Made by a program: the position numbers and the translations under genes
Source: Planctomycetaceae bacterium
GTDB taxonomy: Bacteria > Planctomycetota > Planctomycetia > Planctomycetales > Planctomycetaceae
Length of the DNA: 64,000 nucleotides
Assembly: GCA_019636285.1 (NCBI GenBank)
Contig: JAHBXV010000002.1
Location: 1 to 64,000, forward strand
Direction: 5' to 3'
Notes under the pieces: model-generated
Seen by the model: the letters and a program-made list of their open reading frames with translations, nothing else
Told to the model about the DNA's origin: nothing
Databases searched by the model: none
In this document: in pieces, positions 37,882-47,118 of the stretch
How the letters are laid out: each line of letters begins with the position of its first letter
Position numbering within the stretch: position 1 is the stretch's first letter

Positions 37882-40155
37882 TTAACCCACCGGTTGCAGC
37901 GGGCATTTGGAGAGGATGAACGACTCGCGTCGCTGGTCGTCGACGAATTCGACCGTGACGGTCCGGTGACGCGAGTAGCCGCCGGTTTCGACGACGATGC
38001 CGATGCCGTAGCGTGGATGTCGCACCCGCATGCCCGTCGCGAACCCCAGGGGCAGATTCACTTCGGTCTCTGCATCGGCTTCACCAGCCAGAGCGGCGCC
38101 GGTTGTCAGCAGCGGCCGGCCACCAGCTTTCTGAAGAGATTGAGTCAACCGCTCAATCGGCGAACTCGCTTTCGGGAATGGCGATCGCGGTGCCGCCAGG
38201 CGATCCTCGAAGCTCTCGAATTGTCCCCCGGTGCAATCCCGCGAGACGACATCCAGTTCCGGCAAAAAGTCGCTGGGGATGGTTGAGAGCGAACGGCCGT
38301 GCAACTCGCGGCGGACGGTGTGCGTGAGAACGAGCTTCTCTTCGGCGCGGGTGATGCCCACGAATAAGAGGCGTCGCTCTTCTTCGACCTGTCGGGCGTC
38401 GTTCTCGCGAAGCGATCGTTCGTGCGGCAGCAAGTTTTGTTCGACCGCGAGGAGGTAAACGACGGGAAACTCCAGGCCCTTGGCGGAATGGAGCGTCATC
38501 AGCGTGACGGTTCCACGATCGTCGGCGAGTTGATCGACATCCTGGGCCAGGCTGGCGGTTTCCAAAAAACCAGACAGTGAATGTTCCACGTCGGGTTGCT
38601 CGTCATACTGCCGAGCCGCGCTGACGAGTTCGTCGACGTTGGCCAGCCGCTGCGTGTCGTCTTCCGACGGGGAGTCTTGCCAGGCCGTCGTGTAGCCCGT
38701 CCGGGTGAGAACCTGCCGCAGTAACTCGGCCACCGGCCCGCTTGAGCGATCGACCAGTTCGTGCATGAGTTCGCCGAAACGCTGGAGTGCCAGAACCGCG
38801 CGTTTTGACAGGCCCGGGCATTCGCGGGGATTTCGTGCGGCATCCAGCAGCGGCAGGTCCTGCAAGTCGGCCCAGCGCGCCAGGCGATTGACCGTGGTCT
38901 TGCCGATTCCCCGGGCGGGCGTGTTGACGACTCGCAAAAAGGCGATGCGATCGCGCGGGTTCTCGATCAGCCGCAGGTAGGCGATCAGATCCTTGACTTC
39001 GGCTCGTTCATAGAACGCCACACCGCCGGCCATCTGGGTGGGAATGCGCTGCCGGGCCAGGGCCGTCTCGACCACGCGGGACAGAGCATTCACGCGGTAG
39101 AAGATTGCGAAATCCGACCAGCGACGTTGCCCCGACTGGACCAGCGAGCGAATTTCCTGCGCGATCGCGTCGGCTTCCGCTCGACCGTCATCGTACAGAC
39201 GCAACTCGACCGGTTCGCCGGAGGCGTTCGGGGTGCGAAGAACCTTGGGTTTGCGATGCCGGTTGTGGGCAATCAGTCGATCGGCCGTCGCGAGAATCTC
39301 GGGCGTACTGCGGAAGTTGTCTTCGAGCCGAATCACTTCGACGTTCGCGAAGTCCCGTTCAAACCGCAAAATGTTCTCGATGCGAGCGCCCCGCCAGCCA
39401 TAGATCGATTGATCGGGATCGCCCGTCGCGCACAGATTTTTTTCGATCCGCGACAGGCTCGCGACAATCTGGTATTGGGCACGGTTCGTGTCCTGGTACT
39501 CATCGACCAGAATGAACCGAAATCGCTGGTCGAGATGAGACCGGAGTTCCTCGTTCTCGGCCAGCAGATTCGCGACATGCAGCAGCAGATCATCAAAGTC
39601 GACCGCGTTCGCCGCGAGCAAACGCTTTTGATATTGCGGATAGACCCGCGCGACGACCGCCTGCAAGTGATGGCCCACGCGCTCTTCGAATCCGCGGGCG
39701 TAATCGGCAGCCGAAATGAGCTCGTTCTTGGCCTGGCTGATTTGGTGGCCGATCTTGGCCGGCGGGAAATGAGCCGCGTCGATATCCAGATCGTGCAGCG
39801 TCTGCTTGATGAGCTGATGCTGGTCGCTGGTGTCGAAGATCGAAAAATTCGATTGCAGGCCGACCTCGGCTCCGTATTCGCGAAGCAGCCGGGCACACAG
39901 GCGGTGAAAGGTGCTGACCCAGACGCGCGTTCCCGGCAGCAGCCGCTGCACTCGCTCGGCCATTTCGCGAGCGGCCTTGTTGGTGAAGGTGATTGCCAGG
40001 ATTTCCCGGGGCGACACGCCGCGATCGACCAGACGGGCAATTCGCCGGGTAATGACCCGCGTCTTTCCGGAACCCGGGCCAGCGAGTACCAGCAGCGGTC
40101 CTTCGAAAAACTCGACGGCGGCATGCTGGCTCGGTGTCAAATCCTGCGGAGGCAC
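37882..40155 (-). CDS. UvrD/PcrA-family DNA helicase
   Basis: The 757-residue protein has superfamily 1A motifs: the Q-motif LTPSQHAAVE, Walker A LAGPGSGKT at 25-32, ITFTNKAAREM, VDEYQDTNRAQ, GDPDQSIYGWRGA, VTLMTLHSAKGLEFPVV and LLFVGITRAEEKLVL. A GTG start at 40155 follows AAAGGGAG and is preferred over longer readings. It unwinds DNA 3' to 5' in repair and clears recombinases from DNA. The C-terminus includes GMRVRHPRYGIGIVV, a Tudor-like PcrA end. It is a chromosomal housekeeping gene. Confidence 0.92.
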   Translation of the reverse strand: MPPQDLTPSQHAAVEFFEGPLLVLAGPGSGKTRVITRRIARLVDRGVSPREILAITFTNKAAREMAERVQRLLPGTRVWVSTFHRLCARLLREYGAEVGLQSNFSIFDTSDQHQLIKQTLHDLDIDAAHFPPAKIGHQISQAKNELISAADYARGFEERVGHHLQAVVARVYPQYQKRLLAANAVDFDDLLLHVANLLAENEELRSHLDQRFRFILVDEYQDTNRAQYQIVASLSRIEKNLCATGDPDQSIYGWRGARIENILRFERDFANVEVIRLEDNFRSTPEILATADRLIAHNRHRKPKVLRTPNASGEPVELRLYDDGRAEADAIAQEIRSLVQSGQRRWSDFAIFYRVNALSRVVETALARQRIPTQMAGGVAFYERAEVKDLIAYLRLIENPRDRIAFLRVVNTPARGIGKTTVNRLARWADLQDLPLLDAARNPRECPGLSKRAVLALQRFGELMHELVDRSSGPVAELLRQVLTRTGYTTAWQDSPSEDDTQRLANVDELVSAARQYDEQPDVEHSLSGFLETASLAQDVDQLADDRGTVTLMTLHSAKGLEFPVVYLLAVEQNLLPHERSLRENDARQVEEERRLLFVGITRAEEKLVLTHTVRRELHGRSLSTIPSDFLPELDVVSRDCTGGQFESFEDRLAAPRSPFPKASSPIERLTQSLQKAGGRPLLTTGAALAGEADAETEVNLPLGFATGMRVRHPRYGIGIVVETGGYSRHRTVTVEFVDDQRRESFILSKCPLQPVG

Positions 40156-40365
40156 GGCGAACTCCCTTTCGATGAAAATTGTATCAGCCGCCACGCATAA
40201 GCCGCCAGCGGCCAGCAATCAGGAGTCAGGCAGCGGGTTCTGACCCTCGACCATCAACCCTCAACCATCGACCATTCCTCCCCCAATTGCAGAAGGCCCC
40301 TGTCAGTGCTCAAATGGAGCCCTCGATCGTTCCGTGTTCTCGGACTCACCAGGAGTAAGCTCCCC

Positions 40366-42024
40366 ATGAAGATGCGTCTGTTGTTCGCACCACTCGCGTT
40401 GCTGGCATCGATGCTGCTGCCAGCGGCTGGCTTTGCCGAAGACTGGGAAAGTCTGTTTGACGGAAAGACCCTGAAGAACTGGGATGGCAATCCGGATTTC
40501 TGGCGGGTCGAGGATGGCTGCATCACCGGGCAGACGACCCCTGAAAACCCGACCAAGGGGAACACGTTTCTCATCTACCGTGGTGGTGACGTCGGCGAAT
40601 TCGAATTGACGCTCGACTACAAGATTGTGGGCGGGAACTCCGGCATTCAGTACCGCAGTTTTGAAGTGCCGGACAACAAGTGGGTCATCGGGGGCTACCA
40701 GGCGGACATTGATTCGGGCGATACTTATTCTGGGATCAACTACGGCGAACGGTTCCGCGGCATTCTGGCCAATCGCGGGCAGAAAACCGTGATCCAGGAA
40801 GACCATAAACCCAAGGTTTTGGAGCAGTTTGCCGAGTCAGCCGACCTGCAGAAGCACGTCAAGAAGGACGACTGGAATTCCTACCGCATTGTCTCCAAAG
40901 GCTTCACGTTCACGCACTACATCAACGGCGTGAAGATGTCGGAATGCACCGACGAAGATGCCGAGATGCGCCGGAACGCTGGCTTACTGGCCCTGCAATT
41001 GCATGCCGGGCCGCCCATGACGGTGCAGTTCAAGAACATCAAGATTCGCAAGCTGGCTCCGGCGGCGACGTCGAGCGTTGAGAAGAAGCACGTCCTGCTC
41101 CTGGCCGGCCGTCGCAGCCATGGCTTTGGCGCGCACGACCACACGTCAGGCTGCCATCTCCTCGCGAAACTCTTGAACGAATCCGGGCTACCGATTGAGG
41201 CGAGTGTTCACGAACTGGAAAAAGATGGCTGGCCGGCCGCTGAAAAGCTCGCGTCGGCCGACACGATCGTCATCTACGCCGACGGCGGCGGAGGTCACCC
41301 CTTTAACTCGCATCTTGAAGAGCTTCAGGGGTTGACGGAAAAAGGGGCTGGAATCGTCTGCATCCATTACGGCGTGGAAACCGTGACCGGTCCGCCCGGA
41401 GACGCCTTTCTGAAGTGGACGGGCGGATTTTTCGAGCCACATTACTCGGTCAATCCCCACTGGACCGCCAACTACAAGAGCTTTCCGAAGCATCCGATTA
41501 CGACTGGCGTCGAGCCGTTCGAGATCAACGACGAGTGGTACTACCACATGCGGTTTCGTGAGGGGATGGAAGGCGTGACGCCACTCCTGACGGACCTCCC
41601 ACCGGCAACGACGCTCGTCCAGGTTGATGACGAAGGCAAGCCGATCCTGGTCGAGGAAAACGGCCAGAAGACCTACAAGCTGAGCCGCCCGGAAAACGCC
41701 CACAATAACAACCCGCATGCCCGCAAAGCCGTCCTCGAAGACAAGACCCCCCAGCACATGGCCTGGGCCGTGGAAAATGCGAACGGCCAGCGGGGCTTTG
41801 GCTGCTCAGGCGGCCACGTCCACTGGAATTGGGGTCACGACCAGTTCCGCAAGCTGTTTTTGAACGCCATCGTCTGGACGGCCGGACTCGACGTTCCCGC
41901 AGGCGGCGTCTCGCCGGGAGCCGTCACGGTTGACGACCTGCTGCAACACCACGACGAGCCGATTCCGGAGGACTTCAACAAGGCCCGCATCGCCGCCATG
42001 ATCGCCCAGTGGAACTCCAAATAA
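40366..42024 (+). CDS. Secreted DUF1080 plus ThuA two-domain protein
   Basis: The 552-residue protein has a signal peptide (MKMRLLFAPLALLASMLLPAAGFA). A DUF1080/3-keto-disaccharide-hydrolase domain (WESLFDGKTLKNWDG...ITGQTT...FELTLDYKIVGGNSGIQYRS) spans about residues 24-215. A ThuA domain (HVLLLAGRRSHGFGAHDH...VCIHYGVET...HPITTGVEPF...HVHWNWGHDQFRKLFLNAIVW) follows at about 225-520. Both domains act on carbohydrate and are very frequent in planctomycetes, which is the main clue to the host phylum. The start could be the Met two codons later; AGGAG is about 10 bases upstream. Confidence 0.88.
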   Translation: MKMRLLFAPLALLASMLLPAAGFAEDWESLFDGKTLKNWDGNPDFWRVEDGCITGQTTPENPTKGNTFLIYRGGDVGEFELTLDYKIVGGNSGIQYRSFEVPDNKWVIGGYQADIDSGDTYSGINYGERFRGILANRGQKTVIQEDHKPKVLEQFAESADLQKHVKKDDWNSYRIVSKGFTFTHYINGVKMSECTDEDAEMRRNAGLLALQLHAGPPMTVQFKNIKIRKLAPAATSSVEKKHVLLLAGRRSHGFGAHDHTSGCHLLAKLLNESGLPIEASVHELEKDGWPAAEKLASADTIVIYADGGGGHPFNSHLEELQGLTEKGAGIVCIHYGVETVTGPPGDAFLKWTGGFFEPHYSVNPHWTANYKSFPKHPITTGVEPFEINDEWYYHMRFREGMEGVTPLLTDLPPATTLVQVDDEGKPILVEENGQKTYKLSRPENAHNNNPHARKAVLEDKTPQHMAWAVENANGQRGFGCSGGHVHWNWGHDQFRKLFLNAIVWTAGLDVPAGGVSPGAVTVDDLLQHHDEPIPEDFNKARIAAMIAQWNSK

Positions 42025-42177
42025 CATCGGCAGACGGCCTGGTGCCTGAAACCGGGCTTGGGACGACTCCCGTCCGCCGAAAGGTCAGGGCCGGGAAGAC
42101 TTGCAACAGTTCGGGATAGCTGCGATGATCCCGACCCGGCGGCGGGTTCCCGAAGAGGGACTGCCCACCGCCAAATT

Positions 42178-42252
<75 letters not shown>

Positions 42253-42261
42253 CTAGACTGT

Positions 42262-42320
42262 AAATACAAATCCCGTCAGTGGTTGCGAAAGCGGCTGTTG
42301 GCGGGATTTGAGCTTCTTGG
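42262..42320 (+). repeat. 59-bp direct repeat, left copy
   Basis: AAATACAAATCCCG...GGTTGCGAAAGCGGCTG...GGGATTTG matches 44565-44624. It folds as CAAATCCCG/CGGGATTTG with a 26-base loop. It lies just after tRNA-Pro, so it may be that gene's terminator. Confidence 0.8.
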
Positions 42321-42346
42321 GAGGTAACTGCAATTTCAGACGCGAT

Positions 42347-42372
42347 TGTCACAGTCCTTTGCCTAGTGTGTC
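42347..42372 (+). promoter_or_regulatory. ECF-type promoter of the sigma-factor gene
   Basis: TGTCACA, 15 bases, TGTC. The same two boxes at the same spacing precede the SDR gene. TGTCACA is a known -35 element for some ECF groups. Confidence 0.68.
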
Positions 42373-42428
42373 CAAGGAGTTCATGTCTATTGATGTGAAG
42401 TGACACGTTCTGAACGAGGAATGTGGTA

Positions 42429-43310
42429 ATGCACAATCCCTTTGCCGAGGTCGTCGATGAATCAACAGATGCCGACCTGATCGAGCGGGCCAAGAACGGC
42501 AGCCGTGACGCCCTGGAAGAGCTGGTTCTGCGACATCAATCGTGGATCTACAACATCGCAGTTCGCATGGTTTTTCGAGTGCAGGATGCGGAGGAAGTCA
42601 CCCAGGAAGTGCTGATCAAGGCCATTACGCGACTCGGCACTTTTCAAGGGGAAAGCCAGTTTCGCACTTGGCTCTACCGCATCACGGCCAACCACGTGCT
42701 GAACATGAAGCGGCGCGGCGGGGAAGCTGAAGCTCAGACCTTTTCCGGTTACGCCGCCGCCATCAACGACACCCCCGACCTGGACCTGCCCGACCCGAAG
42801 TCGATGCCGATCGATGTGCCGCTGCTGGTTGAAGAAGCCAAAATCTCCTGCACTACGGGGATGTTGCTCTGCCTCGACCGCAAGCAACGGCTGATCTTCA
42901 CGCTGGGCGAAATCTTCGGAGCCAGCGACACAGTCGGCAGCGAAGTCCTGGCGATCACCGCCGACAATTTCCGGCAGTGCCTCTCTCGCGCCCGCCGCGA
43001 CCTTTACCAGTTCATGCAAGGCCAGTGCGGTCTGGTCAACGCAACCAACCCCTGCCGCTGCCCGAAGAAGACCAAGAGCTTTATCGAGGCGGGACATGTT
43101 GATCCCCGACAGCTGCAATTCGTCCCGCTGCATCGGCAACGCATCTCGGAAGCGGCAGAAGGTGTCGTGCGGACCATCGAGAATACCGTGGAGGAACAAT
43201 ACGCGGCGATTTTCCGCGAGCATCCCTTTCTCGAACCGAGGAACCAACTCGACTGGTTGCGGCAACTGCTCGACAGAGGTGATTTTGGGACAGCGCTGCA
43301 ACTCAATTGA
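42429..43310 (+). CDS. ECF-type sigma factor with a C-terminal extension
   Basis: The 293-residue protein has region 2 (IERAKNGSRDALEELVLRHQSWIYNIAVRMV...DAEEVTQEVLIKAITRLGTFQGESQFRTWLYRITANHVLNMKR) and region 4 (LCLDRKQRLIFTLGEIFGASD...RQCLSRARRDL). The C-terminal 100 residues contain a Cys motif, NPCRCPKKT, which may bind metal or sense redox state. The ATG at 42429 follows GAGGAA. No anti-sigma gene is adjacent, so the extension may do the regulation. It probably drives itself and the following SDR through the shared TGTCACA-N15-TGTC promoters. Confidence 0.85.
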   Translation: MHNPFAEVVDESTDADLIERAKNGSRDALEELVLRHQSWIYNIAVRMVFRVQDAEEVTQEVLIKAITRLGTFQGESQFRTWLYRITANHVLNMKRRGGEAEAQTFSGYAAAINDTPDLDLPDPKSMPIDVPLLVEEAKISCTTGMLLCLDRKQRLIFTLGEIFGASDTVGSEVLAITADNFRQCLSRARRDLYQFMQGQCGLVNATNPCRCPKKTKSFIEAGHVDPRQLQFVPLHRQRISEAAEGVVRTIENTVEEQYAAIFREHPFLEPRNQLDWLRQLLDRGDFGTALQLN

Positions 43311-43327
43311 AGAATTTTGAAATCGCT

Positions 43328-43353
43328 TGTCACAGTCTCCTTCCCGTGGTGTC
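43328..43353 (+). promoter_or_regulatory. ECF-type promoter of the SDR gene
   Basis: TGTCACA, 15 bases, TGTC, identical in both boxes and spacing to the promoter upstream of the sigma gene; the downstream sequences also agree (GTCACAGTC in both). Confidence 0.68.
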
Positions 43354-43376
43354 TACGGGAGTAAGGAGGACAAGTC

Positions 43377-44132
43377 ATGTCGAAACTTCAATGCAAAGTG
43401 GCTCTCGTCACGGGAGCGTCCAAAGGCATCGGAGCCGGAATCGCCAGGGAACTTGCCGCTACTGGTGCGGCAGTTGTAGTGAACTACGCGAGCGACCAAA
43501 CCGGGGCGCAATCCGTCGTCGATGCAATTACCACGGCTGGCGGCCAAGCCATCGCGATTCAGGCGGATGTCGCGAAGTCCACCGATGTCGCCCGGCTTTT
43601 TGAGCGGGCGAAGGAAGCCTTTGGCGCTATCGACATTCTGGTCAACAATGCCGGAGTCTATCAGGCCATGCCTGTCACGGATTTGATAGAGGAAGAGTTC
43701 CATCGTCAGATCAACGTCAATCTGCTTGGGCCGCTGTTGACCATTCGAGAATCGCTCAAGCACTTCAGCCCCGATGGCGGGAGCATAATTAACATTGGTT
43801 CTGTTGCTTCCCGCGCGCACTCACCCGGATACTCGATCTACTCCGCAAGCAAAGCAGGCCTCGATGCCGTGACCGGCGTGCTGGCCAAGGAATTGGCCCC
43901 GCGAAAAATTCGCGTGAACTCGGTCAATCCCGGCGCCACGCTCAGCGAAGGGACGAAGGAGGCGGGACTGTATGGCGTCGGTAGCGACTTCGAAAGGCAG
44001 CTCGTCGCCATGACCCCTCTAGGTCGAGTCGGTACGCCGAGAGACATTGCCAAAGTTGTTTCGTTTCTCGCCTCAGATGATTCCAGCTGGCTGACCGGCG
44101 AGGTCATCCTCGCGTCCGGCGGATTGCGATAG
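43377..44132 (+). CDS. Short-chain dehydrogenase/reductase (FabG-like)
   Basis: The 251-residue protein has the classical SDR motifs: [12 protein letters not shown] for NAD(P) binding near residue 12, LVNNAGVYQ near 87, a catalytic Ser in NIGSVAS and YSASKAG near 155. It ends [18 protein letters not shown] precedes the ATG. It reduces or oxidises a small alcohol or keto compound; the substrate is unknown. It sits between the ECF sigma gene and the DUF1330 gene inside the 2.3-kb islet. Confidence 0.9.
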   Translation: MSKLQCKVALVTGASKGIGAGIARELAATGAAVVVNYASDQTGAQSVVDAITTAGGQAIAIQADVAKSTDVARLFERAKEAFGAIDILVNNAGVYQAMPVTDLIEEEFHRQINVNLLGPLLTIRESLKHFSPDGGSIINIGSVASRAHSPGYSIYSASKAGLDAVTGVLAKELAPRKIRVNSVNPGATLSEGTKEAGLYGVGSDFERQLVAMTPLGRVGTPRDIAKVVSFLASDDSSWLTGEVILASGGLR

Positions 44133-44165
44133 TTTCGATTCCCACACTCGAACCGGAGACGGATC

Positions 44166-44453
44166 ATGCCCGCTTATATGGTGTTCACGCGTGAAAAGAC
44201 ACTCGACCAATCCGAGTTGGATGCCTACTGGGAGAAGGTCATGGGGACGCTTGATGGCCGCCCGATCAAGTCGCTGGCTGCCTACGGCAGGCATTTGACT
44301 TTGGAGGGTCCGGAGGTTGAGGGCGTCGTCATTGCCGAGTTCCCGACCTTGGAAGAGGCCCGCGACTGGTACTATAGTCCTGCCTACCAGGAGGCAGCCC
44401 AGCACCGGCATCGCGGTGCCGTCTATCGCGGCTTGATCGTCGAAGGCGTGTGA
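44166..44453 (+). CDS. DUF1330 protein
   Basis: The 95-residue product follows the DUF1330 pattern: MPAYMVFTREKTLDQSELDAYW near the start, LAAYGRHLTLEGPEVEGVVIAEFPTLEEARDWYYSPAYQEAAQHR near the end. It is a dimeric alpha-beta barrel fold of unknown role, often beside oxidoreductases. It follows the SDR gene by 33 bases and probably shares its promoter. Confidence 0.85.
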   Translation: MPAYMVFTREKTLDQSELDAYWEKVMGTLDGRPIKSLAAYGRHLTLEGPEVEGVVIAEFPTLEEARDWYYSPAYQEAAQHRHRGAVYRGLIVEGV

Positions 44454-44564
44454 CTGCCTCAGGCATTCCGGTTTGGATTACTCTTGCCCACTGAGAATCC
44501 TTCGCAAAACCGCATCCTCTGCTCGCACCCTGGTCAGTAGAAGTTCAATTTCATGATTTGTCGC

Positions 44565-44624
44565 AAATACAAATCCCGCAAATGGTTGCGAAAGCGGCTG
44601 TGGGTGGGATTTGAACTTTTTTGG
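44565..44624 (+). repeat. 60-bp direct repeat, right copy
   Basis: It matches 42262-42320 with a few differences and keeps the CAAATCCCGC/GTGGGATTTG stem, here followed by ACTTTTTTGG, so it should terminate the DUF1330 transcript. Confidence 0.8.
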
Positions 44625-44653
44625 AATACCGGATCGCGGCTTCCACCGGCTCA

Positions 44654-45298
44654 TCATTTCAACGAATGCGGCTCCTCCACCCCGGCTGGCCAGCGTAGGG
44701 TGAAGTTCATCGCAAACGACAGTCGGTGAAAGTCGCCGCGATGCGGTGTCACGGAATGCCAGACGTAGGCGGGGAAAATGAGCATCAGGCCCGGGCGCGG
44801 GTGGACTTTGACGTGATCGCGATGACCGAGCGAGGTGAGGTTGGCGTTGAAACGCGGATCGTGAAGGACCAGTACTCCGTCGCCGGGTTCAAAGTAGTCT
44901 TCGCTGTCGTCCGGAGAGATGGGTTCTCGGCTGGAGTCCGCCGTGCGAGCGTAGTAGATGCCGATCAGGTCGGTGCGGTGATTGTGAGCAATTGTCGATT
45001 CGCCGCGGCCCGTGCGGTTGCTGAAGAGTAAAAGATCGATCCCTTCGGGCCGCGCGATTCTCTCAGCGTCCAACCAGTGTTTCACTCCCGCCAGGAACAT
45101 CGAGCGGAGTTGTTCGATCGCCGGCACGGTTTCCGCCAGACGCAGCAGATTCAATGCTTCGGGCTGCGTGTTGGACCTGTCGTCGAGTTCCGGCCGGCGC
45201 TCAAATAGATCGCAAAGCTCTTCATTCAGTAGTTCAGTCTCCGGGAACTGGATCGTCACCACCCGCGTGGGAAAAAAGGAATAGTCCGTCACTTCCAT
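44654..45298 (-). CDS. 2OG-Fe(II) oxygenase-like protein
   Basis: The 214-residue protein has the layout of the putative 2OG-Fe(II) oxygenase family that starts ...FPTRVVTIQFPE. A likely metal site is HNHRTDLIGIYY with a late His (YVWHSVTPHRG), and Arg in GDFHRLSFAMNF may bind 2-oxoglutarate. It should hydroxylate a small molecule or peptide; the substrate is unknown. It stands alone and converges on the right direct repeat. Confidence 0.72.
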   Translation of the reverse strand: MEVTDYSFFPTRVVTIQFPETELLNEELCDLFERRPELDDRSNTQPEALNLLRLAETVPAIEQLRSMFLAGVKHWLDAERIARPEGIDLLLFSNRTGRGESTIAHNHRTDLIGIYYARTADSSREPISPDDSEDYFEPGDGVLVLHDPRFNANLTSLGHRDHVKVHPRPGLMLIFPAYVWHSVTPHRGDFHRLSFAMNFTLRWPAGVEEPHSLK

Positions 45299-45804
45299 CT
45301 GGCAACCTCTTCGCGGGCAAAGTCACTGCACTGCCGTTACATGAACGACTCACGGCCGCTATTGGGCGGCGTTTCGACGATGCATCCTGATCCGCGCCTG
45401 TCTGAAACTCCAGCCTGTTTCCGGACTGAGGGATTGGATCGGCGACCGTGATGTCGCCAGTTCCGTAGCGACCGAGATGCCGGGACTGAGTGGTCGCCAT
45501 TCGGCCGGTCTGGACTCTCGGCGACCAGCTTCTGTGCCGCCCATCGCCACGAACTGCGGTACGTCACATGGCTGCCGGATGGAAGTCGTCCGGCGGCGCG
45601 GGGTTTGCACCCTTCATTGCGTTGAAGCGTGTATGCGACTTCAGACCCCAATCCTGGAGTTGCGCCTGCATTCCGCCACCAGCCGTTGGCGCCTTCGTGT
45701 TTCAGAACGAATGTTGCGTCTTCCCCTCCTCCAACTGACTGCGCGATTTGGCACTTGTCGGCGTCACATTCTCCGAGCCAGAACTTCCGAGGAAGGAGCC
45801 AGCT
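45299..45804. other. 506-base stretch without a convincing gene
   Basis: Open frames here on both strands lack ribosome-binding sites and protein-like composition. It should hold the divergent promoters of the oxygenase-like gene and the baeRF gene; I see no clear -35/-10 boxes or hairpins. Confidence 0.5.
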
Positions 45805-47016
45805 ATGAATCTGCCCACCATCCGCCATGTGACCAACCTCCTGTCCGGGCAGGAGCCGCCTTGCATCTCGCTTTATCAGCCGACCCATAGGCAGCATCCC
45901 GACAATCAACAGGATCCGATCCGATACCGGAACATGCTCACGGAGTTGGAAAACCTGCTCCGAGACAAATATTCGAAACGGGAAGTCCGACCGCTTCTGG
46001 AGCAGTTCCAGTCGCTCGCGCGAGACGATGAATTCTGGAATCACCGGACCGAGGGCCTGGCCGTACTGGGTTCGCCTAGCACCTTTCAGATCTTTGAGCT
46101 GCAACGAGCCGTCCCGGAATTGCTCGTCGTGGCGGAGACCTTTCATCTGAAGCCGCTGCTTCGAGTCGTTCAGTCAGCCGATCGCTACCAGATTCTCGCC
46201 CTGAGCCGCCATGAGGCCCAGCTTTTTGAAGGCAACCGCTATGCCCTGGATCGAGTCGAGTTGACGCACGTCCCCGCGACCATCACCGACGCCTTGGGGG
46301 AGGAACTGACCGAACAGCACTTGAACGTCAATAGCTACGGGGCGGGGGCGCCTCGGTCGCCCCGCGGTGGGGAACCGGGCAGCGGCGCGCCGCCGTCAGT
46401 CCACGCACATGGCGATAAGAAGGAAGAGGTGGACCTCGATCGCGACCGGTTCTTCCAGGTCATCGATCGCGGCATACTTGAGCATCACTCGCGGCGGTCA
46501 GGTCTACCCCTGATTCTCGCCGCGCTGAAAGAACATCACGACCCGTTTCATGCGATCAGCCATAATCCTTTCTTAATGGCCGATGGAATCAAGATGGACC
46601 CCCAGGCCCTGGACCTGGATCAGCTACGAGCCGAAGCATGGCGCGTCATGGAGCCCATGTATCTCGAGCGCCTGGCCGGACTGGTGGACAACTACAACGT
46701 GGCCCGATCTCGAGAACTGGCGTCGGATGATTTGGGAGAGGTTGCGGAAGCCGCGGCGGCAGGGCGGGTCGGTACCTTGCTCGTCGAGGCGGAACGGCAG
46801 ATTCCCGGCAAAATCGATTTGGTAACCGGTCATGTGGCGCAAGGCTCTCAGAACAAGTCGGTTCGCGGCGCGGCTGGCGAACTCTCCGATTCGCATGTCG
46901 ATGACCTTCTGGATGACGTGGCAGAACTCGTCCTCCAAACGAAAGGCGAAGTGATCGTCGTGCCAGCCGAGCGGATGCCTTCGGATACGGGCCTTGCTGC
47001 CACGTATCGGTTCTAA
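45805..47016 (+). CDS. Bacterial eRF1-like (baeRF) protein
   Basis: The 403-residue protein starts MNLPTIRHVTNLLSGQEPPC after GGAAGGAG. It shows the baeRF plan: ISLYQPTHR near the start, RDDEFWNHRTEGLAVLGS, then FHLKPLLRVVQSADRYQILALSRHEAQLFEG. In the last third, VDNYNVARSRELASDDLGEVAEAAAAGRVGTLLVEA precedes a C-terminal VIVVPAERMPSDTGLAATYRF. These proteins resemble archaeal release factor domains and are thought to act on stalled ribosomes or in stress. It heads a run of stress-type genes in the same direction. Confidence 0.85.
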   Translation: MNLPTIRHVTNLLSGQEPPCISLYQPTHRQHPDNQQDPIRYRNMLTELENLLRDKYSKREVRPLLEQFQSLARDDEFWNHRTEGLAVLGSPSTFQIFELQRAVPELLVVAETFHLKPLLRVVQSADRYQILALSRHEAQLFEGNRYALDRVELTHVPATITDALGEELTEQHLNVNSYGAGAPRSPRGGEPGSGAPPSVHAHGDKKEEVDLDRDRFFQVIDRGILEHHSRRSGLPLILAALKEHHDPFHAISHNPFLMADGIKMDPQALDLDQLRAEAWRVMEPMYLERLAGLVDNYNVARSRELASDDLGEVAEAAAAGRVGTLLVEAERQIPGKIDLVTGHVAQGSQNKSVRGAAGELSDSHVDDLLDDVAELVLQTKGEVIVVPAERMPSDTGLAATYRF

Positions 47017-47118
47017 CCGACCGGGGACGACGCGGGACGAACGCCGGGCGCGCAGTTTACGTCGTTTCCAAGCTCATAACGCCTTTCCGCTTCAAAACGC
47101 ACCTTGGGAAGCCGAATC

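Noticed and set aside
40201-40300. Short tandem CCATCAACCCTCAACCATCGACCAT-like repeats as an operator
   Set aside because: This is a small degenerate repeat before the DUF1080 gene, with no symmetry or spacing that suggests a binding site.
45337-46146. A 269-codon minus-strand frame
   Set aside because: It is mostly the mirror of the baeRF gene and non-coding DNA, with no ribosome-binding site.
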